Source: Hymenopus coronatus (taxonomy: Eukaryota > Arthropoda > Insecta > Mantodea > Hymenopodidae). Taken from it: a stretch of DNA of 64,000 bases. The notes under the pieces are model-generated. The model had not been told where the DNA came from. It did not search any database and saw only the letters and a program-made list of their open reading frames with translations. The stretch spans positions 62,002,765 through 62,066,764 of the forward strand of contig CM060890.1 in NCBI GenBank assembly GCA_030762935.1, in the 5' to 3' direction. The position numbers and the translations under genes are program-made. Positions 1-12,333 of this stretch are shown here, piece by piece; within the stretch, counting starts at the first letter, position 1, and the number at the start of each line of letters is the position of its first letter.

Positions 1-3000
1 ATATATATATATCATAAAATGTCATATTGACGTTAGGATAGTTTTGTCACCTATAGTATTACAATAGATACCTTTGCACATTTTATAATTAAATAAAAAT
101 GAAATATGTGCAACATTTTGAACATGTGAAAGTGTAGTACTGAGGAAACGCTTTTTTATAAAATAATACTACTAGGAAGCAGGTATATTGTACGATATTT
201 AAATGATTGTAGAGCTCAAAGCATGAAAATAGACATGTAAATATTGAAGTCCAAAAGGGTTCCTACACCATCTGCTATAAAAACTTATTTTAGATATTTT
301 GGCTGATTGTAGTCAAAATGTTTGTCCCTTAACAAAATGAAGACAAAGCAAACGTTATTAGCATATCCTCAATCTGTGAAAAATAATGCTATATATGTTT
401 TAGCTTCTACACTAATCACTAATTACTTCAGGATTCTTTGGAATAATTAAATGAGTACAATAATCTACACTGTATTCTAGTGCAATATATATAAAGAAAT
501 TAAAAAAGAAACATCTGAAAGGAAAATTACTGGATTGTTTCTGACGATAGGAGTTTTCGCTCCCATACTCAAGTTTATAAAGTTTGAATATTTGACTTGA
601 AGCAAAATAAAGCTTATTTTGTTATACAGTCTATAACAAACACTTCTCAATAGAGAATTACACTTTCTAAGTTTTACCCTAAGATCGTATATATCCTTGC
701 TCCTCAAACTTCCTTACAAACTAACCTTTCACAAATTGCAATAAGCAAACCGGTCCTTCCCTCCCTTTATATCTAATTCCATGTCTCTATTGGAATAATG
801 GTATGCAAAGTCAATAATTGGCAAAGTGATGAACTGTTGAATTCAAAGTTCAGAAATGTTAATAGTTTGAGCTTGCTTAGTGCACAGAAACGGCATTTCG
901 TTAATGGAGCTGATAAATACTGTTCTCTAAAATCTGTAAGTTCTTGTCTTCTTTAAAGGAGAGAACGTGTAAAAGTCAAGTAGATAAATAAGGATGTTAA
1001 AGATACGGGTACAGGTATAGATCTTTAAAAAATTGGTACTTAGTATGTATTCACTTGAGTGTGCTCAATTTTAACAGTTGCAAACAAATATAATTTAATA
1101 TCTGATGCTTTTTGCTCGGTGTAACTGCGACGTGCAACAAACAATGCATGTCAGTGTGGATATCCGTATTGCTTTCACGTATTCTCATTTCAATACCTGA
1201 TGCTGGTCCAGGTTTAAATCCTCAATTAAACGCATTTAAACTTCTACTCTCTATAGAAATATTAGTTTTATATAACGCAAAATGATATTTGGGCACGTTA
1301 AAATCGTGTCTGAATCCTGGGTTATTAGTTCATGCAAGTGACCTCCACATTCACTATCGCGAGGTCTGTCCATTCTGCTTTATACCTCCCAGCACTCCCG
1401 ACCTGAGCTCTCGGAGAAAATATACACGTATGGGTTGTGTGCCGTGTTACTTGTAGGTGCTAACAAACCTGAAAACTGGATTAATTGATGAGAACGAAAG
1501 GATTTTGCGAAGATAAAATTGATAACATCCACCAATAGCTCTAATAAAAACGGAAGAAATAATAATAAACTGAATGAAGTAATTATTGATTAGTATGTAG
1601 TTAGTGGGTACATTTTTTTATCTATAAAATAATGAAGAAATTTATCCACGACAGTCCTTCAATTACCGAAGGTAACCACCAATAAAATAGTGAATAGCTT
1701 CTCAGAATAACTAAAATTAAGAGTCTGCAAAAGAAGCAAATGATGTAATATTCTCCATTAAACTGTCTTCAATTACCATTATAAATATCTGCACTTATAT
1801 CCCTAAGAGCCTGCATTTATTTTCTGCTGTGGACTAATTGGTAAAAGTCCCTCGTTAAAGGATGAAAGTAATTTATATATGTTTTAATAAGCTAGCTGAA
1901 GTGACATGTTTGCTTGCTGATACTTGAGAAAGCTTCTAGGATACAGCAAATAAGGATAGATGTAGTGGAATGAAATAAGAGTGAAAGGTATATTCCTTTT
2001 TACTGGGATGTTCATAACTTTGTTTTCGAAAAACAATGCTCTTGCTTTAATAGTGCTGGATAATTTTCACAGAAAAAGGAGTAGAGTGACCATCGTGGCT
2101 TGTATTTCCTCTCACCCAAATAAACATTCCTATGTAATATTTGTATGATGAAACTTTTACTATGGTATTACACACTAGTCATTTATAACATCAGCTTTTA
2201 TTGGAGGTAATGAATGGCATTTTTATGCTATGAAGTTAATAACTTTGCTGTATAATGTTCTGATGTGAAATAAATTTATAGTTATTTCTTCTTCTGAAAC
2301 TAAAATGTCTATTGTTATTTTAAAATATTTGACAATGTTTCATAGTTAATTTACAGGATTTGAAAACATATCGAATATGTTATAGTATGTTTCGCAACAT
2401 CACTCAACATATAAGTTAAATCGTAGCAAACATATTTTAGATCATTGTTTATTCCACCCACTAACTGGATTACATAGCTTCCCACAAAAATGGGCAGAAT
2501 CATTTTACAGAAATAACAATTTTACAGAATGCAACATTTCATGCAAATGTACCTTAACACAGGCATATTTAAATTAAAGGAGCAGAGAGAAAGACGCAGT
2601 AGCTTATTCCACTCCATGTGAAGCATTGGGGTATTGCTGCTATGCGATGAAATGAAATGTTTATAAAGACAAGGCCTTCCTCATATACAGCTAGTTTTTT
2701 TTTATTTCTTCTTTCTTTCTTTGGTTGTTCTTGCTTTGGATGAGTCCATTAATATCTGCTGCTAAAGATGATGTACAGAGTTTTAATAGGTAAATCAAGT
2801 AATCATTATGCAGTCTACGGCGAAGCTGGTTTTTAATCTATCATTTTAGAGAAGTTTTGTTCGTAAATGTATGTGGAGCAAAAAATATTGCACTAAAAGT
2901 GATGTAAATAATTCGAACTTTAAAAAAAATCCTAGGGCAACGATTTAAATTACGCCCAACCTCTTCTTTTATAACATTTTGTGTGAGTAGAGTTTTATAG

Positions 3001-3230
3001 AACAAGTAATTGCATTTGCAGTTCGAGATAGCTTCTGAAAATGTACATTCTGCTTATGTTTGTTTTTGAAACTTTCGCAACAGAACACTGTAGCGTGCGG
3101 TATTTGCGACTCATTTTGTTCTGAGGTTTTACCTCGTAAGTGTCAGCTATGTACATGCCTGCTATAAAATATTACTATGCTGTCTACATCTTATTAGCCA
3201 ATCCGACGAGGTGAATCAGGAAAACAAAAT
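1..3230. other. AT-rich DNA without recognisable genes
   Basis: I see no open frame with codon-like structure, no transposase or RT motif and no clear R900 copy. A short (AT)n tract opens the window and scattered poly-A/T runs occur. A slightly more GC-rich patch around 1320-1440 has no recognisable identity. Old repeats too diverged to see by eye may be present. Confidence 0.5.
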
Positions 3231-3234
3231 TTAC

Positions 3235-3330
3235 GAATCCACCAGAGCCTACTACAAATCCAAACACTATCCTCAGGAGGAGTAATTAGCATAATGGTGT
3301 GAGCAGGTGGAACCATACCTCGGTATTTCG
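3235..3330 (+). pseudogene. Possible Tc1-like transposase scrap
   Basis: About 95 bases can be read as a peptide containing GGVISIMVWAGG, which resembles the GGGSVMVWGGIS block of Tc1-family transposases just after the first catalytic aspartate. Nothing convincing continues on either side. No inverted repeats bound it. Similarity over about a dozen residues is weak support, so this is tentative. Confidence 0.25.
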
Positions 3331-4654
3331 CAGAGGTTCCAACTTCTCTGCAGTCAACCAGAATAATTAACTTAACTCAAATTATAAAAATCGTATGTAT
3401 ACAAATAATACGACATGTATTCAACAATTCATAAAACAAATTATGTCAGCCATAAATCTAGCATAAATGAAAAATGTCCTACAGCATATGTAATTTATAA
3501 TTAAATTATAATGATTATTATTTAATTTGATATTGTGACGAATTAGGTGCCACCTAGCTTATCGTAATCTGGCAACTTTAGTCCCCTGCCAAATTTTGAG
3601 GACACGTAAACAACTTTTCAGTCAAAAGAATAGAAAGGCGAAAAAACAATCTACTTTTTTTTCTAACATATATATATATATTATAAAGGTATCTCACAGA
3701 TACCTTTAACAAAGTTTATGAATGTATAACTTTGTCTAAAACAGTCTCAATTGGAATGTACCTACCTTTATTCCGTTTCAGCAATCGATGAATAAAGAAT
3801 TTAATACTGTTTTGCTTTGAAAACATACAATCTGTTTCCCAAAATAGACATCAGCTTGAATGTTTACAACGAATAGCTGCATTACATTTCTCATATACTC
3901 TAACATACTTGTTTTAATTATCCAGTATTATTGTAATATTTTTCTTAAACACAACTCAAAGATAAAATAAGCATATTTATGATAGGTTAGCTTAACACAA
4001 GATGTTTATATATGTATGGCATCAGAAATATTTGAATCTTTTACTGTTGGGGCCAGGATTGATAAAGAACATTAGAAATCAGGATAATGATATTATCAGC
4101 CCCCAATTATGGTCAAAGCTAATCTGTTTGTGTTTTAAGAAATAATACAAAGCATACAGTCATAAAACTGAAATAAACTGCGTCAGCAGTGATATGAAGG
4201 GAACTTCAGGATTTAAGAGAAGACTTCATACAGGTAAGTGATGGCTCAAATTATGTACCATTTTTCGAGTCATTTACAATTTTCTTGCTAATGTGCTATA
4301 AGCGAACGGAAGGGAAATTTAAACAAATGCTTAAATCTAGGTAGTATATTATTGGATACTGTAATATTTTTTGTAGATGGGTTTCATTTGCTAAAACAAA
4401 ATGAACTCCAAATGGCTGCTCTCTAATTATACAAAAATAAAATTACTTATAATTTGACCATTTAGAGTAATAAGGCTAAAATAATGTTCTTTTAAGGTAA
4501 GCAGTCGGATAAAAATGTTTATAAATACTGAACTTCGGTTGCAAGTTTTATTTTATTTATCTTGGCTACGAATAATCATATGATAGGACGAATGAACAAA
4601 TTACCAAATAAATTATATAAATATCAGCACTTTAGGAAATAAAACTCTGATTTT

Positions 4655-4790
4655 ATAAGCTAATGGCTGTTCCGATGTTGATGCATGATTCTGAAAATTG
4701 GACACTAAGTTGATCTCACAGACCGAACATAGAAACAAATTAAATGAAGTTATGAAGAAGGGTTGCTAGTCATATACTAAGTGATCAATA
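4655..4790 (+). pseudogene. LINE reverse-transcriptase C-terminal fragment
   Basis: The reading MAVPMLMHDSENWTLS matches the block (A-V-P-x-L-x-Y-G-S-E-x-W-T-L) lying downstream of the RT domain in many non-LTR retrotransposon ORF2 proteins. It continues as an IETN, then RRVASHILSDQ-like stretch that again fits the family (IET-E-MKFLRRVAGYT). Stop codons interrupt the frame, and the ORF2 parts upstream and downstream are missing or too decayed to see. It is a short dead LINE remnant. The same block appears about 2 kb further on at 6605-7140, so the two may belong to related elements. Confidence 0.55.
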
Positions 4791-5040
4791 AATAATGTAA
4801 CCAGAAAAAATTAAATATATTCAACTAAATAAAAATCTAATATTTCCCATTCCTATAACTTCTCTACTTGTTTCACACAAAAACTATTCTTACGAAATCT
4901 TATTCTTCTATCTACTTCACGCTTAGCATAATAAACTTTGGCAGAAATTGTTTTATTATACCAGAGAAGAACGAAATGCAATAAAGCAAGACTGTATTGA
5001 AGTATTTTAAAGTAATGTCTTTAAATTTCATTCTCTTTAA

Positions 5041-5080
5041 TTGACTAGGATGAAAATGTGAATAACGGCATCCTAGTCAA
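5041..5080. repeat. Perfect 12-bp stem hairpin
   Basis: TTGACTAGGATG at 5041-5052 is exactly complementary to CATCCTAGTCAA at 5069-5080, with a 16-nt spacer. It abuts the broken end of the minus-strand R900 arm that begins near 5076. It could be a breakpoint-associated inverted repeat or a trace of a small insertion. No function is evident. Confidence 0.7.
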
Positions 5081-5380
5081 GAAAAGTATAAGTATTGAAA
5101 AATGCAAGTCTTTAACAAGCAATATCTTCTAAATCGTTAGCTCCACAAAAAAAAATGCATTTTATATTAATTGTGTGTTTTGACCAGATATATTTTTGTG
5201 CAAACGTCTGTCTATCTTAAGAGGTTTTGGAATTATGCAAACGTCATCCAGAACGGGAAGGAAATCCAAGAATACTCCCAGAAAATTACACTTAGTCATT
5301 CAGATATAATATACCGTCATTTTTTAGGAAACTTCCAAAAATCTCTCATGTAGGGGAAGTTTGGGTTTGGGAATTTTACT
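5076..5380 (-). repeat. R900 partial copy (internal segment), minus
   Basis: The segment follows the R900 order in minus orientation: TAGCTCC, ATTGTGTGTTTTGA, CATCCAGAA, CCCAGAAAATT, then the GGGAAGTTTGGG region. It lacks tail and head and faces the plus copy at 5424 head-to-head, so the two form an imperfect inverted pair. Confidence 0.75.
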
Positions 5381-5423
5381 GTTGAATCCTATGCAGAACT
5401 CAAAAATAAAGTTTAAGGAACTT

Positions 5424-6275
5424 ATTACTTTCTCTATACGTGCTATGTACATAGTGTTTAGAGAAGGTATTGCACTCCACCAAAAAACTCGATACCGAGA
5501 TTTCACCGGAAATATATGTTTTAGGGTCCCCTGTATCCAAAAAAAAAGTATTTTCAGAAAAAGGTCTGTGTGTGTGTGTCCGTGTGTCTGAACACGATAA
5601 CTTAAAAACGAAAAGTCTGTAAAATACCAAACTTGGCAATTAAGTTTAGTATATTCCAGGGATGCGACACCAAGTTTTTGAGAAAAATTCCCCCACCCTA
5701 AACTACACTTTACATGGAACTTTTTTCGAAAATTTTGATTTTCTAAAAATGGCTGTAATGATTTTCATTAAAACATCGTATATTAAAGATATTTACCTGA
5801 CAAATAAAATGTATAATTTGTATTTTCTGGGAATAGCCTCTGAAGACTACTTTATTCTGGGTCAATTTTATGGAATTTTGCATTACGGCTAAACCCTAAG
5901 AAATGGACAAGAACTTACCACACTACAAATATAGAACACCTTAAAATACACAATGTATGCTATATACATTTTTTTCGTGGAATTTATTGTTTTTGAGATA
6001 TTCCTTGTTTTTGTATTCAGCTATAAAAACATATTTTTCTCATACAGGACTTTGTGAACTCGTGTCCATACAAACAAAGGAACTTCAGTCGCTGAGCATA
6101 CAGCTTTTGACTGTCACTTTAACCTATGGTACCCCCTTATTTCGATTCTACTAACAAGGAAGTAAGTAATAAGACTATTTCTGTTAATTTTTGCTCCATT
6201 AGATGAAGTAAATAGAATAATTTGTTGCAGTGATATTGAGAAAGTCATGTGAATAGAACACATCAGATTTTTTTA
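5424..6275 (+). repeat. R900 copy, plus, nearly complete
   Basis: It starts with ACTTTCTCTATACGTGCTAT and the head palindrome. It runs through the GATACCGAGATTTCACCGG block, the (GT)n-rich tract, AGCTATAAAAACAT and GAATAGAACACATCAGA at the tail. About 850 bp, among the most complete plus-strand copies. Short frames in it (for example 5361-5591 and 5957-6154) are not conserved between copies, so I treat the repeat as noncoding. Confidence 0.85.
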
Positions 6276-6604
6276 ATTATGCTGCTCACAGATAGCATAG
6301 CAAAAAAGACGCACCCGCACGTACACTCATACCTTTTACTATTTTTGTTTTAATTCACGGCATCTGAAAACATATTTCCAATGAAATTTTAGTATTGAAT
6401 TTTTGGGCGGAGTGCAAATCCTTCTCTACGTATTATGAGGCATTGTACATTGTGAAGAAACTAAAAAGCAGTTTGAATAAAACTGTGATATGATCACATA
6501 TTACGAATGGAGAATAAGTATCTGAGAAAGATTTGCAAAAAGCCATTTTCAAATTCAGTACGATTCCTACAAACTACAACCTATAAATTCTCAACAAAAA
6601 CAAA

Positions 6605-7140
6605 AGGTATGGTCCTGTGCGTTAAATGATACAGGGAGTAAAATTATTAATAAATGAAAGAATAGAACAGGGTGATTATTTTAATTATCAAGGCGTTTCT
6701 TTGGAGTTGTAGATAAAAATATAAACGATAAATTGAAAAGATTTCAATACTTGTGTGACACCGTGACTATAACATTGCAAAAGATAGCAAGAAATACAAA
6801 GTAGGCCGTACCTGCATTACTATATGGCTCAGAAAATGTACTCTAAGCAAACAATTAAAAGAAAAGTTGCTGTAGAAATGATGTCTATGATTTGTGGTAG
6901 TATCTACTTGAATGAATAAAACACAAAGTGAAGATATTCCGAAGAGCTACACATATTTAATCTCGTAGATATAATAGAAGAAATGTGAGAAAATTGTATG
7001 AACCTTGGAAAAAAAATTAAACTATTGAGCGAGAAACACAAAGAGGGACCAGAGACATCCAGAGAAGGGACGGACATGACAGCCTGAATGAACCAAAAAG
7101 GTTTAATCCCTGAAAGCAGAAGAACAAGAAGAAAATAGAG
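6605..7140 (+). pseudogene. Decayed LINE ORF2 C-terminal region
   Basis: Across several frames one can read EQGDYFNYQGVSLEL, then a PYLHYYMAQKMYSKQ block (family form PALLYGSENWTLSKQ), VAVEMMSMICG, and EELHIFNLVDIIEEM followed by a GPETSREGTD region. This is the order found C-terminal to the RT domain in non-LTR retrotransposons: E-x-F-x-Y-L-G, then LLYGSE-W, then an R-RV-G-T block, then an I-x-R/K-EL-I-x-I-x-E-I-E block. Many stops and frameshifts show it is long dead. The RT core and endonuclease are not seen upstream. The fragment lies between two R900 copies. Confidence 0.6.
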
Positions 7141-7344
7141 TAGATAAACTTATCTTAAAATATGACACACCTGAAGGGTTTAGAGATATTGGACATCGTA
7201 GAACTAGTTAAAAGAACTCCTTTGCGTCGGAACAGGTTTTAGGACCTACCAGGCTGAAGATGAACTAGACGACCCAGTTCAGAAATGATAAATATTAGTT
7301 TCTTTCGTTTTAGATTAGCGACAAGGCTTATTAACTTCTTATTT

Positions 7345-7485
7345 TCTTGACTGTGTATGTACAATGTACACATTAGATGGAGGTATTTTATTCCACTATA
7401 GATTCCATGTCAAGATTTCATCGGAAATATATGCTTTGAATCCCCCTGAATAAAAAAAAAAGCATTTTTAGAAAATAGATCGTGC

Positions 7486-7557
<72 letters not shown>

Positions 7558-8175
7558 AGCATAGTTCAACAACAAAAAGTCGGTTAAATACCAAAATTGT
7601 TATTTAAGTTCATGTTCCAAGGATGCAGCATGATTGCAAGAAAATCCCGCTACTCCAACTACCCTTTACATGAGAAATTTATCGAAAAATTGCTCTGAAG
7701 GATTTTGATTAAAACACCAAATGTTTAAGATATATATATTTTATTCGTCATGAAAATATCTTGAATTACCTGGGAGCAGCTGCTGAAGAGTTCTTTATTC
7801 TGAATGGCTTTATACAACTAGTAAACCGTAAGAGACGAGCAAAACTTACTAAACGCAATTGATATCATAATGAATTATTTTGTACAGATAACAATTCCTA
7901 GATATTCTTTATTATTGGCTACAATTTTAAATTAATTAACTCTTCTGAAACAGGAAGTTTCAATTCATGTCATCACGCTTTTGTTTTACTTTTTGCCATG
8001 CAAAAAAATCCGAATTTCAGTTTTATCACATAGCATTCAGCTTTCGAAACATTTAAATATCACTTTAGCCTACGTATTTTCTACTTATAAGGAAGCAAAG
8101 AATTTAACCATTTCTAGTAATGTTTATCTCGATTAGCATGGTGCTGATAAAAGAATACTTTTAACAGATCAAATA
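7345..8175 (+). repeat. R900 copy, plus, with expanded microsatellite
   Basis: A degraded head (TATGTACAATGTACACATTAG) is followed by the AAGATTTCATCGGAAATATATG block, the GT/GA tract and the rest of the unit up to TTATCTCGATTAGCATG. The canonical tail (GAACACATC) is not clear. Confidence 0.75.
7484..7554. repeat. Compound (GT)n-(GA)n microsatellite
   Basis: About ten GT units run directly into about 25 GA units. The tract sits exactly where other R900 copies carry a short GTGTGTGTGTCTGTG, so it grew from a seed inside the repeat. Confidence 0.9.
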
Positions 8176-8289
8176 TTTATAAGTCGGAATAACAACAACA
8201 TGTTACAATGATGGCAGTAGGTGTTTACTTACTTTTAACATTTACGAAAAGTAATTAGTGAGTGTGTTTCAGATCACATTCATCACTTT

Positions 8290-9058
8290 CAGTACCGCAT
8301 ACACAGTAGCTAGTGAATGTACAACATTTCTTCAAAAAAAACGAACCTAAACTTCACCAGAAATGCGTACTTGGAGACCTCTCAATAAAAAAAAAAATAT
8401 TAGAAATAGGTATATATAGACTACCTTAAAAAAAGTTCATAAAAATCATAAAATATATACCAATGAATACAAAATTCCCTAAAAAGAAAGAAAGTTTTTT
8501 AAAGTAACAGTTAACTCCGAAATAAAAAGTCGTACAAAGGCCAAAATTATTTCTTTAAAAGATACCCACCTCAACATGTAGCTTTTTATATGATTTTTCT
8601 TTTTTAAAATGATTGACGGTTTTTATTAAATTCTTTAAATAATTCAAAACATTAATAACATGCATATTTTGGATTTCCGAGTATAGTTTTGAGGTCCTCT
8701 TTTTTTGAGAGGAATGTTATACAATTTTGTTTAACTGATAAACCGTAAGGATAGATAACACATGTCTCCCTCCGTGGTGTAATGGTTATCATGTTAACTT
8801 CATATACCCAAAGTCGCGGGTTCAAACCCGGCGGAGGACATGGATTTTTTCGGGCGTAAAAATTCTTAGAATGGCTTCCTTCGGAAGGGAAGTAAAGCCG
8901 TTGGTCCCGTGTCATAGATTTACGGCAAGTAAAAGAACCTCAAACCTGATAGAGAGGCCTTTGAGCAAAATTAAGCGGTCTTTCATGTCCTATTTAGAAT
9001 GGGACGCTGAGAACCATAGTAGTTTTTTTAGATAAAACATACTACACAAAATTTGTAG
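8290..9058 (+). repeat. R900 copy, plus, split by a SINE
   Basis: Diverged R900 sequence runs from CTTCACCAGAAATGCG to ACTGATAAACCGTAAGG. It is interrupted by the SINE at 8764-9028 and resumes with CTACACAAAATTTGTAGATCT, the next R900 block. The downstream part is lost. Placement of the two halves makes the SINE the younger insertion. Confidence 0.75.
8764..9028 (+). mobile_element. tRNA-derived SINE, family 1
   Basis: The 5' part is tRNA-like: acceptor-like CCTCCG and CGGAGG ends, an A-box-like TGGTGTAATGGTTA and a B-box-like GGTTCAAACCC, forming an internal Pol III promoter. A tRNA-unrelated body follows (CTTCCTTCGGAAGGGAAGTA, TTTACGGCAAGTAAAAGAAC) and ends near GAACCATAGTAG. Flanking TAGATAACACAT (8752-8763) and TAGATAAAACAT (9029-9040) look like a 12-bp target-site duplication with one difference. 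It is nested in an R900 copy. Mobilisation would rely on a LINE partner. Confidence 0.88.
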
Positions 9059-9059
9059 A

Positions 9060-9921
9060 TCTGTTTCTTTCAAGTAAATTCTTGTGATATCTACTATTTT
9101 TAAATATCATTTATTATTAGAGTGTTTTTCAATGCGTTGGCATTTTAAGGTAATACATTTGTGAAATTTGATCAAAAAGTAAGTAATGTGATGCTTGTAG
9201 TTGAATTTCCTGTTATTTTTATTACCATTTGATGCTTTAAACCATATCACGTGACGATTTAAATGGGTGACTAAGTGTTTGTGGAGCTTTACCTTAACCT
9301 TTTCACACCTTTTGCTTTGGAACTTTTCACACATATTCTTAGATAGTTGATGCATAAAACTTGCAATTTTTTATCTTCTAGATGGAATGGGTTAATTGTT
9401 ATTGAATTTTGATTTTGAAAATCATTAAACTTTTGGAAAAAATAGGTCATCTAAGCATTCAATATGTTTTTTCTCCAAAAATATTTTGCATAACTTAATA
9501 AAAATGCCAAGTTTTGTATACATAGTCCTAAGGAACATATAGCCAGAGTTTAGTTCATTTATAACAAATATTATTTTGCAAGGAGAATTTTTTATATAGC
9601 ATAAAAATTGCAGAAAAACACAATACAAATATTTTGGGAGGGGGACTATCTGAATTAGAAACATGAAATTTGGTACGTTTACTAGAAACCCTTTTGCACA
9701 AATACTTGCAAAATTTTAAATCTCTGTAACAAAACTATGGCTTTTAGAAATTTAAAGCACAATCACTATTCAGTTGCTCATCGCGATATTCTGGAAATGG
9801 TTTAAAATTTATAAACGAGCAAATATCCAGACAGTTTTTTAAAAATCCTATTCTATCTTCAAAGAAATGCGCAATGTGACTACTTCTGTATAAGTTTATC
9901 TCAATAACATAAATTAGAAAG
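9060..9921. other. Unassigned AT-rich DNA
   Basis: No family motif or credible gene is visible. Short minus frames (9107-9355, 9425-9664, 9744-9947) have low-complexity, Lys/Phe/Ile-rich translations expected from AT-rich noncoding DNA. Confidence 0.45.
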
Positions 9922-10530
9922 AAAAAAAAACATTTGATATGATCCATTCACACAAGTTCTTATAACTATTCTACAACAATTTATTCTTTGGAAAATTTAT
10001 TCTAATCGCACTTCACTTTAATCGATATAAACGTTAACACAAATGGTGTTATTTCATACATGTATAAAAATAAATAAGGGAATACACTAGGCTAAAAGCA
10101 TAATCAAATTATTTGAGGTCTGTTTGCTCTGAAGATTTTAAACTATTCTTGCAGGTGTGAGAAAAATAATAAAGAACAAATAACGCCATAATGCATTTTG
10201 ATAAAAGAATATGAAAATGTAAACCAAATATAGGATATACAACGCAAATAGTTAACTATACAAAGAAAAATATACCCTGCAGTAATTGTGAGTTTTAGCG
10301 GGATATGAATTTTGGTGTGTTTATCTGTAATGCTTGCTTACCAATTACAAAAAGGTCATCCAGAATAAAGAGGATAGTGCTAGAAAATAGGATTTAATCT
10401 TTTTTCATTGACATAATTCAAACATTGGTACTTCAATCACATTTTTAGCCATTGTTAAGAAAATCAAACTTTCCAAAAATATAACAAGTAGTTTGGGGTC
10501 CAGTATAGAATAGTACGTTCAAAACCACAA
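9922..10530 (-). repeat. R900 partial copy, minus
   Basis: It begins with an A-run and TTGATATGATCCATTCAC, a diverged tail. Then come ACAACAATTTATTCTTTGG, AAATAAGGGAATACACTAGGC and AAAGGTCATCCAGAATAAAG. The head half is lost or unrecognisable. Confidence 0.7.
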
Positions 10531-11810
10531 TTATAGACCGTCAAAAAACACGAACTGAATTTAAATGTCTGTTTAAATATTTTCGAAACTGGAATTATTT
10601 CCCAACGCAATTGGAAATTCTATTAGTTTGTCTGTAAAGCGTTAACATTTGTGCAAAACAAAAGACTTACTATTGTTTGCTCACATTGTTAATTAGTGCT
10701 CCGCTCTGCGAAGGCATATTCTAAAGCTAGCAGAGAAAAAAAGGGAAAAAAGACGGCTTTAGTTCCAGAGAGAATACATGAATATCGGTCGAAACGTTTT
10801 TATTTGTTCAGCCGCTTTGCTTTATCGAGAGAAAACTCCGCCTTTCGGTCCGTAAAACGCATTTTATGTCTCTAGTATAAGTGACGAATGGGGATTCATG
10901 GAAAACGGTTTATATTGTATTAAGTAAATCGTGTTACAGCATCCATATGCGACACGAAATCTTTCTTTGCAACGGATAACTCAGTAAAATATTACCAGTC
11001 AATAAAATACGTAACGTCATTTTTCATTTATTCACTTTCTTAGAGTATTTCAAGTACAACTCTGATGCTATCTGATAAAGTGACCATTTCCAAGATATAG
11101 TCATATATTTAATGTATTATTTTATGGGGATTTTATCGACTTTGGGAGTTGGGGTTTACTATATATATCTAATCTGTCATGGCGTAGAATTCACTAAAGT
11201 TCAAGTCTTGTAAAATTATTGTATTTATAATTATATCTATATTATGATCTTGTTTACATAAGTTATTTAACTATATTTCATACATAATTCTAATCTAAGC
11301 TACATTTAAAATAAAATACCTTAATGATTTAGTAACCGTTTAAAAAGTTTGTTTTTAGCAGAAACACATACGAAAGCGAATGAATGCAGGTTGCGCAGTA
11401 ACATTGCTGAAACGTGACCTATAGTGCACAGCGAGAGAGAATTAAAGAGGGTTTACTATCATTGTGTTTCTCTCCGAGCAGTGGCTTCTACCTTCGTGTA
11501 TCTTCCGGATTATGGTGCTTTCTTATATATCCTATATTTTCTCAAGTTACCAAAATGTTCTATTTCATCTCCAGTAGGTCGCAAAAATCATTTCACGAAG
11601 ATAAAGCGGATAAAAAGTAAATGATTGGAGGAACTGTCATTGGTTGTGACTATGGTTGATCCAGCCTTAGAACGCAAATTATTGTATCCCTCCGTGATAC
11701 CGTATCTTCATATCAGTTATGACAAACAAATTGTGGATTCGTATCTCGTGTTTACATTACGATAGAGATTATATAAATCTCTTCGCTATAAAAGAATAAT
11801 TATTTATTGT
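10531..11810. other. Unassigned DNA between repeats
   Basis: Nothing recognisable as a gene. Two overlapping plus frames at 11414-11624 are short, have no homology I recognise and carry no splice or promoter context, so I do not call them coding. Confidence 0.45.
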
Positions 11811-11814
11811 AATT

Positions 11815-12207
11815 ACAATATTATTTTCCGTTTCGTAGTCGGTTTACCTTCCCCGTATGTAGGACTGACATTCCTCCCCCTAAGGTTTACAAGTGGGTGA
11901 CTAAAGGTCAGAAGTCGGTCGGGGAGCCAACGGCACGTAACCACAGAATGAAGAGCCTGGAAGGAATGGCCGGCCCGTAGCCAGACAGGAGAGTGACAAA
12001 GAGGATGATATGAAATGGAAGAGATGATAGGAAAGGTACTGACGGAGCAATTGGTGGAATGAGTGGCTGGGGAAACTAGAAGACTCGGATAAAACACATC
12101 CTATGCCGTTTCGTTCACCACAAATCCTAGAATCAGGCGCTTGGGATCAAATCCGGGCCGCCTAGCTGGGAGACGAGCGGTCTAAGCACTCTGCCACGGC
12201 GAAGCCT
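11815..12207 (-). mobile_element. tRNA-derived SINE, family 3
   Basis: On the minus strand, reading from about 12207 down, a tRNA-like head gives GCCGTGGCAGAGTGCTTAGA (A box) and GGATTTGATCCC (B box). About 300 bp of relatively GC-rich, tRNA-unrelated body follows and ends in an A/T-rich tail near 11815. Composition contrasts sharply with the AT-rich surroundings. This is the only copy I see of this type, so the family assignment rests on internal promoter boxes and layout. Confidence 0.65.
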
Positions 12208-12333
12208 ATAATAAATAAACAACCAAATGAAATCTTAATTGAAGTGAAATAAAGGATAATTCATAAAGTAATAGTAAAGTAAAGCTCATGTTGACTCTGA
12301 ACTTTCATCACCATCAGCAAAATGTGTGCAATC

